Shown here piece after piece: positions 1-6,088 of a DNA stretch of 6,407 nucleotides. How positions within the stretch are numbered: the stretch's first letter is position 1; every line of letters begins with the position of its first letter. This DNA is from an uncultured Collinsella sp. (lineage in GTDB: Bacteria; Actinomycetota; Coriobacteriia; Coriobacteriales; Coriobacteriaceae). The DNA lies in contig CABQZS010000102.1 of the NCBI GenBank assembly GCA_902468695.1, positions 1 through 6,407 of the forward strand, in the 5' to 3' direction. The position numbers were made by a program, and so were the translations under genes. The notes below the pieces were generated by a model that made no database searches, was not told the origin of the DNA, and was given only the letters and a program-made list of their open reading frames with translations.

Positions 1-2
1 AG

Positions 3-881
3 TTCGACACGCTCAAGGCAACCGCCGAGGACATCGTTGCGGCGCTCGATGCCGCCGGCATCGCGCACCAAACCGTTACCTGGTATCCGGACGCCTTTAT
101 CCTGCCCGAGGCCCAGGTTTCCGATTTGTGGGATCTCGACATCTACCGCGACGGCAAGATCTATCTGCAGAGCCTGTCGTCCATGATGCCGCCGTTGGTC
201 CTGGGCGCTCAGGCCGGCGAGGACATCCTGGACATGTGCGCAGCCCCTGGCGGCAAGACGACGCAGATCGCCGCCCTCACCCAGGGCCAGGCACACCTCA
301 CGGCCTGCGAGATGAGCATTCCCCGCGCCGAAAAGCTTGAGTCCAACCTCCACCGCCAAGGTGCCAAAAACGTGCCCGTCATGCGCATCGACGCACGCGA
401 GCTCGACGAGTTCTTCCGCTTTGACCGCATCCTGCTCGACGCTCCCTGCACCGGCACGGGCACCGTCATCAGCGGTAACGAGAAAAGCCTGCGCGGCCTG
501 ACCGAGCAGCTGCTCGTCAAGTGCGCCCGCTCGCAGCGCGCGCTTCTGGACCGCGCCATGGGAGCCCTCAAACCGGGCGGCACGCTCGTCTATTCGACTT
601 GTTCGATCTTGCCGCAGGAAAACGAGGACGCCCTGCAAGAGGCCCTCGACAAGCATATGGACTGCGAGCTCATCCCCCTCGACGGCACGCCGAGCGAAAG
701 CGAAGCACGCCGCGCCCAGGAAGCTGGTGAGGAACCGCGCATCGAGTCCAACGCTCTCACCGAGGCCATCGCCGCCGGCCACGTCTCGTCCATCGCCAAC
801 GGCCTGCCCGGCACGCTAACCATTCCGCCCAGCCGCGACTTTGAGGGCTTCTACATTGCCCTGATCCGAAAACGCAGCTAG
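3..881 (+). CDS. RsmB/NOP-family class I SAM-dependent RNA m5C methyltransferase, 5' truncated
   Basis: The protein would transfer a methyl group from S-adenosylmethionine to C5 of a cytosine in RNA, most likely rRNA, in the cytoplasm. The reading frame is open to the left edge from codon 1 at position 3, so the N-terminus lies outside; 292 residues are visible. A TTG at 126 could be mistaken for the start, but the family-like sequence FDTLKATAEDI precedes it in frame. Family motifs appear in order: the SAM-binding loop DMCAAPGGKTTQ (visible residues 77-88), DAPCTGTG (146-153, Cys149) and YSTCS (197-201, Cys200). The Cys in PC and the Cys in TC are the two cysteines this family uses for product release and catalysis. 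The protein ends with FEGFYIALIRKRS shortly after the catalytic core, so there is no C-terminal PUA-type domain as in RsmF. The exact rRNA target cannot be told from this fragment. The stop is TAG at 879-881. Confidence 0.93.
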   Translation, partial: FDTLKATAEDIVAALDAAGIAHQTVTWYPDAFILPEAQVSDLWDLDIYRDGKIYLQSLSSMMPPLVLGAQAGEDILDMCAAPGGKTTQIAALTQGQAHLTACEMSIPRAEKLESNLHRQGAKNVPVMRIDARELDEFFRFDRILLDAPCTGTGTVISGNEKSLRGLTEQLLVKCARSQRALLDRAMGALKPGGTLVYSTCSILPQENEDALQEALDKHMDCELIPLDGTPSESEARRAQEAGEEPRIESNALTEAIAAGHVSSIANGLPGTLTIPPSRDFEGFYIALIRKRS

Positions 882-919
882 CGCACGGATCCAAAACTCA
901 ACAAGCTATCTCCGTGCGC
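881..919. repeat. 9-bp inverted repeat between convergent genes, possible weak bidirectional terminator
   Basis: GCGCACGGA (881-889) is perfectly complementary to TCCGTGCGC (911-919), with a 21-base loop. The left arm begins on the last base of the methyltransferase stop codon, and the right arm lies within the last codons of the minus-strand small gene. No T-tract follows on either strand, so this is not a canonical intrinsic terminator. Its position at the meeting point of two convergent genes is the only argument for a transcript-end role. Confidence 0.45.
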
Positions 920-1076
920 GCTTGTCCTGCTGGTCGCGATGCTGTTTAAGCATCGCGCGCTCTTTGCGTTCGGCTCTTTTGCCCTTAATGGCCGTGACCA
1001 CAAAGTAGATGACCGCGGCGGCAACGATTGCGACCACACACAGGCCAATCGAGCCAAACATTGCTGTCAATTCCAT
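906..1076 (-). CDS. small single-pass membrane protein with basic C-terminal tail, 56 aa
   Basis: Function unknown. The minus-strand frame starts with ATG at 1076-1074, ends with TAG at 908-906, and encodes 56 residues. It begins MELTAMFGSIGLCVV. Residues about 7-30 form one hydrophobic segment (IGLCVVAIVAAAVIYFVV). From residue 31 on, the tail is highly charged and mostly basic (KGKRAERKERAMLKQ, then HRDQQDKRARR), and probably helical. By the positive-inside rule the tail should be cytoplasmic. Support for a real gene is the strong Shine-Dalgarno AGAGGTGA six bases before the ATG, plus a coherent membrane-then-charged-tail architecture. It converges on the methyltransferase gene, with 24 bases between stops, and diverges from the TIM-barrel gene. 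It could be a small regulator or a membrane-complex subunit; the sequence does not say which. Confidence 0.8.
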   Translation of the reverse strand: MELTAMFGSIGLCVVAIVAAAVIYFVVTAIKGKRAERKERAMLKQHRDQQDKRARR

Positions 1077-1082
1077 ACCGCG

Positions 1083-1090
1083 TCACCTCT
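1083..1090 (-). promoter_or_regulatory. ribosome binding site of the 56-aa membrane protein
   Basis: On the minus strand AGAGGTGA is followed by a 6-base spacer and the ATG at 1076. Seven consecutive bases (GAGGTGA) match the 16S anti-Shine-Dalgarno complement. This is among the strongest ribosome binding sites in the window and is the main reason for calling this short gene. Confidence 0.8.
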
Positions 1091-1252
1091 CTTTTAAACG
1101 GGACTTTCAAGATAGCACCTCGATACCCGCCACCACAGCTCCTTCACGTTCGCCAGCCCTTCGGTCTAACGGATGGCGCGGAGGGGAAAAATCAACTCGT
1201 CAAACGATTTAGCATTCGCAATTCCGGCTGCATAGCGCCGGCCGTCATCACA

Positions 1253-1258
1253 TAGAAT
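1253..1258 (+). promoter_or_regulatory. putative -10 box (TAGAAT) for a leaderless TIM-barrel gene
   Basis: TAGAAT matches the TATAAT -10 consensus at five of six positions and ends nine bases before the ATG at 1268. A start site 7-10 bases downstream would fall at 1265-1268, giving a message with essentially no leader. No convincing -35 hexamer was found at 16-18 bases spacing. A small GC-rich hairpin-forming sequence, CCGGC...GCCGG (1224-1241), occupies the -35 area. Leaderless messages with a -10 box just before the start codon are common in Actinobacteria. The assignment here is inference. Confidence 0.45.
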
Positions 1259-1267
1259 CGAGCCTCC

Positions 1268-2359
1268 ATGGATACCCTCAACGACCTAAACGAGCGCGTC
1301 GACGCCTTCGTCGGCACCAGCTCCTTCGACACGCCTGCCGCGGCAAACGACCAAGCTCCCATCGATGTGCCCGCCGAGGTTCACGAGGATATCGTCGCCT
1401 CGGTCGATTTCTCCGAGGTCGAGCTCGCAGACGAGTTCACCGAGCCCCAGGTAGCCGTGACCCCCAACGGACTGCTCCCCATGGAGCCCCTGCCCATCGA
1501 CGGACGTCTGCGCAAGGCTGCCCTTCGCATGCCCGACGAGATCGAGGAGGCCAGCGGCTTCACGCTCTTCGGCCGTCGTATCAAATCGCTCATCTACACC
1601 ACCGACGTGGCTGTCATCCGCAACTCCAATGCCGATGCTGTCTTTGCCGTTTACCCCTTCACGCCGCAGCCGGCCATTACGCAGGCGCTGTTGACCGTCG
1701 CCGAGTGCCCGGTCTTTGTAGGCGTGGGCGGTGGCACCACCACCGGTAAGCGCTCCGTGCAGATGGCAGCCGTCTCCGAGATGCAGGGCGCGGCGGGCTG
1801 CGTGGTCAACTCCCCCGCTACTGCCGAGATGGTCGAGCACATCACCAACATCGCCGACATCCCCGTCATCGCCACGGTCGTACGTTGCGACGATGATGCG
1901 CATGCCAAAGTGCGCGCCGGAGCCAAGATTCTCAACATCGCCGCCGGCAAAAACACACCCCAGGTCCTGCGTGAACTGCGCGAGCACTATCCCAACCTGC
2001 CGCTCATCGCGCCGGGCGGCAAGACACCCGAGAGCATCCGTGAGACCATCGCCGCCGGCGCCAACGCCATCATCTGGACGCCGCCTTCGGCCCAGCAGCT
2101 ACAGACCGACATGATGCAGCGTTATCGCAAGATGAAGGAAGACGCCACACCCGTCATCTCACGCGACGATGTGCCCATTATCGACCAGGTCGCCGCCGCC
2201 GAGGTCAGCCAGGTCGAGAACATGAATCCCGACGTGCCGATTCCCGACGAAGTCATCGAGCGCGTCGCTTCAATCCACGAGCGCGTCGAGGAGCATCGCG
2301 CTAACCGCGGCCTTAAGCCGTCACTGCACGGCTTTTTCTTCCGCGGAAAGAAACACTAG
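1268..2359 (+). CDS. TIM-barrel protein of uncharacterised family (often annotated 'hydrolase'), with acidic N-terminal extension
   Basis: The reaction is unknown. Of 363 residues, about 98-285 form an alternating beta/alpha region. It resembles small phosphate-binding TIM-barrel proteins of the KDPG-aldolase/ThiG/TrpF type. Landmarks are VFVGVGGGTTTGKRSV (149-164), GAAGCVVNSPATAEMV (174-189), DIPVIATVV (197-205), AGAKILNIAAG (217-227), PLIAPGGKTPESI (245-257) and GANAIIWTPPS (264-274). The late Gly-Gly loop fits a phosphate-binding site. Residues 1-75 are strongly acidic with a single Arg and look disordered. The C-terminus (about 291-363) has an acidic stretch, a charged helix, and ends in a basic tail, FFFRGKKH. 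No Shine-Dalgarno precedes ATG 1268, but a TAGAAT box does. A shorter start at Met88 (1529) would leave just the barrel, but the extension has coding-like third positions. The 'hydrolase' label rests on homologues recalled from memory. Confidence 0.82.
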   Translation: MDTLNDLNERVDAFVGTSSFDTPAAANDQAPIDVPAEVHEDIVASVDFSEVELADEFTEPQVAVTPNGLLPMEPLPIDGRLRKAALRMPDEIEEASGFTLFGRRIKSLIYTTDVAVIRNSNADAVFAVYPFTPQPAITQALLTVAECPVFVGVGGGTTTGKRSVQMAAVSEMQGAAGCVVNSPATAEMVEHITNIADIPVIATVVRCDDDAHAKVRAGAKILNIAAGKNTPQVLRELREHYPNLPLIAPGGKTPESIRETIAAGANAIIWTPPSAQQLQTDMMQRYRKMKEDATPVISRDDVPIIDQVAAAEVSQVENMNPDVPIPDEVIERVASIHERVEEHRANRGLKPSLHGFFFRGKKH

Positions 2360-2363
2360 CCGC

Positions 2364-2408
2364 AACAGCAAGGCCCGCCCCACAAGCAACGGGACGGGCC
2401 TTGCTGTT
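2364..2408. terminator. strong hairpin terminator between convergent genes, probably bidirectional
   Basis: AACAGCAAGGCCCG (2364-2377) is perfectly complementary to CGGGCCTTGCTGTT (2395-2408). The stem extends by CCC/GGG past a one-base A bulge, leaving a small loop. It begins five bases after the TIM-barrel stop and lies 58 bases beyond the degV stop on the opposite strand. The T-tract is poor (the right arm ends TGTT and is followed by ATCG), so termination may depend mostly on stem stability. Position and stem length favour a shared terminator. Confidence 0.75.
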
Positions 2409-2465
2409 ATCGAATGTCAGGAGGGACAGGCGCAGCGGTTAAAACTGTCAGCCAGCCCACGAACG

Positions 2466-3356
2466 TTAATCCACGCGCTTGTCGCCCATAAAGAAGAGCG
2501 CCACCGTACCAGGTCCGGTATGCGAGCCAATCAGAGTACCGATGTTATTGATCTCAATCTTGCCTTTGAGCTGCGGAACCTGTTCCTCAATCAGCGCCGC
2601 AACTGCCTCGGCGTCCTCGCGGCACGCCGAGTGCGACATGATGCACTTACCCGAATAATCCGCACCGTCCTGCACGTGTGCCATCATGGTCTTAGCCATC
2701 TCGGAGATCGCGCGCTTCTTGGTGCGGATCTTCTCACGTGGCGACAGTTTGCCTTCGCAATCGACCGTCATGAGCGGGCAGATCTTAAGCGCCGTGCCGA
2801 TAATCGCGCTCGCGGCCGAAATGCGACCGCCGCGCAGGTAGCTCGATAGATCGGTCGAGAAGAACCAGTGGTGCAGGTTGAGCTTGTGCTCCTCGATCCA
2901 GGCAGCCGTCTCATCGAGCGAAGCCCCGCCATCGCGCACGTCGGCGGCATATTCCAGCAACAGGCCAAAACCCGAAGACGCCGCCAGCGAATCGATGACG
3001 CGCACCTTGCCGCCCTGGGGATAGCGATCCGCGAGCATCTGCGCCGCAACGCAGGCCGATCCATACGTGCCCGAAATACCCGACGACAACGTCAGGTGCA
3101 GCACGTCTTTACCCTCGGCAACAAACGGCTCCCAAAACTCCTCGTACTCGCCCACGCTCACCTGAGACGTCTTGGGCATGGCGCCCGCGGCAATCTGGGC
3201 AAAAAACTTGTCCGGCGTAATCGACTGATACAGATCGTCCGTATGGACAACATCGTCGATCTCGTAATGAAAACACACGACAGGGATATTGCGCGACGCA
3301 AAGAACTCACGGGTTCGGTCGGCGGCGGATTCACAGGTCAGGACAAAATCACTCAT
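2466..3356 (-). CDS. DegV-family fatty-acid-binding protein (FakB-like)
   Basis: DegV/FakB proteins bind a fatty acid and, in characterised Gram-positive bacteria, present it to the kinase FakA for phosphorylation and entry into phospholipid synthesis. The 296-residue length is typical. Family signatures in order: TSQVS (63-67), LTLSSGISGTYGS (88-100), VIDSLAASSGFGLLL (120-134), STDLSSYLRGGRISAASA (167-184), PREKIRTKKRA (206-216) and LIGSHTGPGTVALFF (275-289). The TSQ and SSG segments line the lipid carboxylate pocket in known members. A frame start six codons upstream (3374) is possible, but AAGGAG sits six bases before the ATG at 3356, so MSDFVLTCES is the start chosen. No FakA gene is visible in the window, and the ligand cannot be told from sequence. 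The gene is transcribed divergently from fbp. Confidence 0.93.
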   Translation of the reverse strand: MSDFVLTCESAADRTREFFASRNIPVVCFHYEIDDVVHTDDLYQSITPDKFFAQIAAGAMPKTSQVSVGEYEEFWEPFVAEGKDVLHLTLSSGISGTYGSACVAAQMLADRYPQGGKVRVIDSLAASSGFGLLLEYAADVRDGGASLDETAAWIEEHKLNLHHWFFSTDLSSYLRGGRISAASAIIGTALKICPLMTVDCEGKLSPREKIRTKKRAISEMAKTMMAHVQDGADYSGKCIMSHSACREDAEAVAALIEEQVPQLKGKIEINNIGTLIGSHTGPGTVALFFMGDKRVD

Positions 3357-3362
3357 ATGAGG

Positions 3363-3368
3363 CTCCTT
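3363..3368 (-). promoter_or_regulatory. ribosome binding site that fixes the degV-family start
   Basis: On the minus strand AAGGAG is followed by CCTCAT and then ATG at 3356. It lies inside the six-codon extension of the longer frame starting at 3374, which has no comparable site of its own. The shorter start is therefore preferred. Confidence 0.8.
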
Positions 3369-3384
3369 ACTCATTGCTGCGCAA

Positions 3385-3393
3385 ATTATCGCA
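3385..3393 (-). promoter_or_regulatory. putative extended -10 promoter of the degV-family gene
   Basis: The minus strand reads TGCGATAAT, matching the extended -10 consensus TGnTATAAT at all but one defined position. Transcription would start near 3378, leaving a leader of roughly 20 bases that carries the AAGGAG site. No good -35 hexamer is present, as expected for an extended -10 promoter. This is a motif match only. Confidence 0.45.
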
Positions 3394-3599
3394 CAGTGAG
3401 CCTATATACGGTACATATGTCCACTATTTACCAAATCGAACCAAAAATAGCGAACATCTTTACCACCATCGTCTCCACCGGCCCCATGCATAAATATCTG
3501 AGAAAACACCTTCTGTCGTCTCCATTCAACCGCCATATCTACCTCAACTAAATCGATTTACCAAACCGTTCAGCCGACAATTCAGCCGCTGGCGCAAAA

Positions 3600-3628
3600 T
3601 CGAAACAAAAGCGGCGCATACTGATAAA
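3600..3628 (+). promoter_or_regulatory. possible fbp core promoter (TCGAAA - 17 bp - GATAAA)
   Basis: TCGAAA (3600-3605) and GATAAA (3623-3628) each match the sigma-70-type hexamers at four of six positions, with an ideal 17-base spacer. A start near 3635 would give a leader of about 40 bases carrying the GGAAGG site. The inverted repeat 3620-3649 would then cover the -10 box and start site. Neither hexamer is strong, so this is a candidate only. Confidence 0.3.
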
Positions 3629-3649
3629 CGTTTGACGCTGTTTATCAGT
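3620..3649. repeat. 10-bp perfect inverted repeat upstream of fbp, operator or leader hairpin
   Basis: ACTGATAAAC (3620-3629) is repeated inverted as GTTTATCAGT (3640-3649), with a 10-base loop. Inside it lies AAACGTTT (3626-3633), an 8-base palindrome with a central CG of the kind found in LacI-family operators. As RNA it would form a hairpin followed by only three T residues (3650-3652) and then ACC, a poor terminator. The site lies 27 bases before the fbp start codon, so it can plausibly control fbp, either as a repressor-binding site or as leader structure. Confidence 0.6.
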
Positions 3650-3664
3650 TTTACCAGCTCCATC

Positions 3665-3670
3665 GGAAGG
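3665..3670 (+). promoter_or_regulatory. fbp: ribosome binding site that fixes the fbp start
   Basis: GGAAGG, extending to GGAAGGTG, lies six bases upstream of ATG 3677. The frame stays open upstream to a TTG at 3632, but that extension runs through the inverted repeat and has no ribosome binding site. Confidence 0.8.
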
Positions 3671-3676
3671 TGTTTC

Positions 3677-5593
3677 ATGGTCGCATTCGATCGCAACCCG
3701 CAAGACTTTAAGTATCTGCGCCTGCTGTCGAGACAGTTCCCCACCGAACAATCCGCGTTTACCGAAATTATCAACCTCTCGGCCATCCTCAACCTACCCA
3801 AAGGCACCGAGCATTTTATGAGCGACGTGCACGGCGAGTACGAAGCCTTTATGCACATCCTCAACAACTGCTCGGGCGTCGTGCGCGAGCATGTCGACGA
3901 GATCTTTGGCGACACGCTCTCCTTTGACGAGAAGGGCGAGCTGTGCACGCTCATCTACTACCCGCGCGAGAAGATTGACCTGGTCCGCAGCCAGCGCGAG
4001 GACTCGCCAACCTGGTACAAGACGATGCTTGACCAGCTCATCATGGTCGCACGCTCGCTTTCGAGCCGCTACACGCGCTCCAAGGTGCGTAAGGCCATCC
4101 CGCGCGATTACGCCTACATCATCGACGAGTTGTTGCACACGCACCCGGACGAGAACAACTATCGCGTGCGCTATCACGAGCGCATCGTGGAGTCCATCCT
4201 GGAGACCGCCAGCGCCGACGACTTTATCGAGTCGCTCGCCTCGCTCATCAAGCGCCTGGCCGTCGACCACCTGCACCTGGTGGGCGACATCTTCGACCGC
4301 GGCGGCGGCGCGGCCAAGATTATGGACCGTCTGCTCACCTACCATTCGCTCGACATCCAGTGGGGCAACCACGACCTGCTGTGGATGGGTGCTGCGGCCG
4401 GTGAGCCCGCCTGCATCGCCACGGTGTTGCGCAACAACCTACGCTACGACAATTACGAGATCCTCGAGAACGATTACGGCATCTCGCTGCGTGAGCTTGT
4501 CGCCTTTGCCGATGCCACCTACACCGCCGGTGAGTCCATCACCCCGCTGATCAAGGCCATCAACGTGCTGCTCTTTAAGCTCGAGGGCCAGATTATCCAG
4601 CGCCACCCCGAGTTCGATATGACCGACCGTCTGCTACTCGACAAGATCGACCACGAAACCGGCACGGTCACGCTCGCCGACGGCAGCGTGTGGCCGCTCA
4701 CGACCAACGACTTCCCCACCGTCGACCCGGCGGACCCCTATACGCTCACGCCCCAGGAACAGCACATCATCGACAAGCTCGTGTCCGAGTTTGTCACCGC
4801 TGATCACCTGCATCGCCATATCGATTTCCTCTATTCCCATGGTTCGATGTACAAGGTCGCCAACGGCAACCTGCTCTTCCACGGCTGCGTTCCGCTCAAC
4901 GAAGACGGCACCTTTAGCAGCATGAACTGTCTGGGCACCTGGCACGCCGGGCGCGATTATCTCGATTTTTGCGACCACATCGCCCGCCGCGCCTGGCGCG
5001 TGGGCGACCGCGACGCTCTCGACTGGATGTGGTACCTGTGGATTGGCTTTAGCTCACCCGCCAGCGGACGCCTGGTGCGTACCTTTGAGCGCGCTTATAT
5101 CGCCGATAAGAGCACCTGGGTCGAGCCGATGGATCCGTACTTTACGCTTACCAAGTCGCCCTCGGTCTGCGACGACATCATGCGCGAGTTTGGCGTCGCG
5201 CCCATGGCATGTTCGCCGACCGGCCACATCATCAACGGCCACACGCCCGTTAAAACCACCAAGGGCGAGCAACCCATCCGCGCCGAGGGCAAGCTACTGG
5301 TCATCGATGGCGGCTTCTGCCGCGCTTACCATCCCAAGACGGGCATCGCCGGCTATACGCTCATCTCGAGCTCGCGCGGCTGCCGCCTCAAGTCGCACCG
5401 GGCCTTTACGACGGTTGCCGAGGCACTCACGCGCAACGTGGACATCGAAAGCGAGACCAACCGTTTTGACCAAGCAGACCGTCGCCGCATGGTGAGCGAC
5501 ACCGATACTGGCGCCAAGATCCGCAGCCAAATCCAGGATCTGCGTCAGCTGCTCGATGCATATAGAAACGGTGCTATCGAGGAGCGCGCCTAG
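3677..5593 (+). CDS. fbp: fructose-1,6-bisphosphatase, class III
   Basis: The enzyme hydrolyses fructose 1,6-bisphosphate to fructose 6-phosphate plus phosphate, the committed step of gluconeogenesis, in the cytoplasm. The 638-residue product is close to the roughly 670 residues of Bacillus subtilis Fbp and has the class III (FBPase_2) architecture, a calcineurin-like metallophosphatase core. Visible metal-site motifs are SDVHGEYE (Asp50, His52), GDIFDRG (Asp204, Asp207), WGNHDLLWMG (Asn231, His232), LLFHGCVPL (His402) and INGHTPVK (His522), followed by IDGGFCRAYHPKTGIAGYTLI. All expected ligands are present, so the enzyme should be active. ATG 3677 is chosen for its GGAAGG site; the 15-codon upstream extension from TTG 3632 is rejected. 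Characterised class III enzymes respond to AMP and phosphoenolpyruvate; the window shows no direct sign of this. DNA-level control may use the inverted repeat at 3620-3649. A GtrA-family gene follows after 78 bases. Confidence 0.97.
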   Translation: MVAFDRNPQDFKYLRLLSRQFPTEQSAFTEIINLSAILNLPKGTEHFMSDVHGEYEAFMHILNNCSGVVREHVDEIFGDTLSFDEKGELCTLIYYPREKIDLVRSQREDSPTWYKTMLDQLIMVARSLSSRYTRSKVRKAIPRDYAYIIDELLHTHPDENNYRVRYHERIVESILETASADDFIESLASLIKRLAVDHLHLVGDIFDRGGGAAKIMDRLLTYHSLDIQWGNHDLLWMGAAAGEPACIATVLRNNLRYDNYEILENDYGISLRELVAFADATYTAGESITPLIKAINVLLFKLEGQIIQRHPEFDMTDRLLLDKIDHETGTVTLADGSVWPLTTNDFPTVDPADPYTLTPQEQHIIDKLVSEFVTADHLHRHIDFLYSHGSMYKVANGNLLFHGCVPLNEDGTFSSMNCLGTWHAGRDYLDFCDHIARRAWRVGDRDALDWMWYLWIGFSSPASGRLVRTFERAYIADKSTWVEPMDPYFTLTKSPSVCDDIMREFGVAPMACSPTGHIINGHTPVKTTKGEQPIRAEGKLLVIDGGFCRAYHPKTGIAGYTLISSSRGCRLKSHRAFTTVAEALTRNVDIESETNRFDQADRRRMVSDTDTGAKIRSQIQDLRQLLDAYRNGAIEERA

Positions 5594-5599
5594 CACCAC

Positions 5600-5642
5600 C
5601 CGCGGGGATTGGCTAAACTTGCTGAGTTTGTCATCCCCGCGG
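5600..5642 (+). terminator. long imperfect hairpin after fbp, candidate partial terminator
   Basis: CCGCGGGGAT (5600-5609) pairs perfectly with ATCCCCGCGG (5633-5642). The enclosed segment adds an inner stem, AAACT (5615-5619) with AGTTT (5625-5629), capped by the five-base loop TGCTG. It starts six bases after the fbp stop. There is no T-tract, so it may act as a weak terminator, a 3'-end stabiliser or a processing site between fbp and the downstream GtrA-family gene. Confidence 0.45.
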
Positions 5643-5654
5643 CGCTTCGGCGCC
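5641..5654 (+). other. UUCG-tetraloop hairpin in the fbp-gtrA spacer
   Basis: GGCGC-TTCG-GCGCC is a perfect five-base-pair stem closing a C(UUCG)G tetraloop, one of the most stable RNA loops known. Its first two bases are shared with the right arm of the preceding hairpin, so the two full stems compete for 5641-5642. It ends 17 bases before the ATG at 5672, leaving the ribosome binding site exposed. Confidence 0.6.
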
Positions 5655-5671
5655 AGCTTAAGGCAGGTACC

Positions 5672-6067
5672 ATGCAAAAGCTCCTTGCACAGATCATGAA
5701 ATTTGGCGTCGTCGGTGTCATTGCCACGGTTATCGACTTTGGCATTATGAATCTGCTCCACTACGGTCTGGGCCTCAACATCCTAATCGCCAACACCAGC
5801 GGCTTTATCATCTCACTCATCTTTAACTACCTCGCAAGCATGAAGTACGTGTTTGCGCACAAGGAAGGCATGAGCCGCCGCCGCGAGTTCATCATCTTTG
5901 TCGTGCTGTCCGTGATCGGTCTGGCACTCAACGACGGTATCGTGCTGGCCCTCAACGCCGGCCTGGGACTCGAGGCCAATATCGCCAAGATCTGCGCCAC
6001 CGCGCTTGTCATGGTCTACAACTTTGTGACCCGAAAAATCTTCCTGGAGGGCGACGAGACAAAATAG
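5672..6067 (+). CDS. GtrA-family four-helix membrane protein
   Basis: GtrA-family proteins are small integral membrane proteins, often linked to translocation of polyprenol-phosphate-linked sugars or to cell-surface glycan assembly. The substrate here is unknown. The product has 131 residues, in the usual 120-150 range. Four hydrophobic segments are visible at about 9-31, 36-55, 72-95 and 103-120. Family hallmarks are KFGVVGVIATVIDFGIMNLL (10-29), FNYLASMKYVF (51-61) after helix 2, and YNFVTRKIFLE (116-126) after helix 4. A basic loop, MSRRREF (67-73), separates the two halves. The frame is open upstream to TTG 5609, but that extension lies inside the two hairpins. ATG 5672, preceded by a modest AAGGCAGG site, gives the normal family length. 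A second GtrA-family gene follows. No glycosyltransferase gene is visible next to it. Confidence 0.9.
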   Translation: MQKLLAQIMKFGVVGVIATVIDFGIMNLLHYGLGLNILIANTSGFIISLIFNYLASMKYVFAHKEGMSRRREFIIFVVLSVIGLALNDGIVLALNAGLGLEANIAKICATALVMVYNFVTRKIFLEGDETK

Positions 6068-6088
6068 CTCGAAACCCCTGCAGCATTA

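Larger units (their letters stand above)
3375..3676. other. AT-richer divergent intergenic region between the degV-family gene and fbp
   Basis: These 302 bases hold no credible gene. They contain the degV-family promoter, four TTTACC motifs on the plus strand (3427, 3459, 3557, 3650), the palindrome ACATATGT (3413-3420), and a 10-bp inverted repeat just before fbp. The region is visibly richer in A and T than the flanking genes. Short open frames cross it, such as the tail of a plus-strand frame ending at 3551, but they lack ribosome binding sites and family sequence. Confidence 0.7.

Noticed and set aside
126..881. TTG at 126 as the start of the methyltransferase
   Set aside because: The frame is open and family-like back to the left window edge, so the gene is truncated by the window rather than starting here.
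1009..1255. Two plus-strand frames of about 70 codons upstream of the TIM-barrel gene
   Set aside because: They overlap the well-supported minus-strand small gene and the promoter region, lack ribosome binding sites and have no recognisable family sequence.
1286..1987. Long minus-strand frame of 233 codons opposite the TIM-barrel gene
   Set aside because: Composition is Gly/Val/Asp-rich, typical of the antisense of a GC-rich gene. The plus-strand frame has clear barrel motifs.
3357..3374. Six-codon longer N-terminus for the DegV-family protein
   Set aside because: It contains the AAGGAG ribosome binding site for ATG 3356 and has no site of its own.
3479..3551. Short frame MHKYLRKHLL near the middle of the degV-fbp region
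   Set aside because: No ribosome binding site; it is the tail of a frame that is antisense to degV.
3622..3636. CcpA cre site upstream of fbp
   Set aside because: TGATAAACGTTTGA has a central CG, but the spacing from TG to CG is one base too long for the cre consensus.
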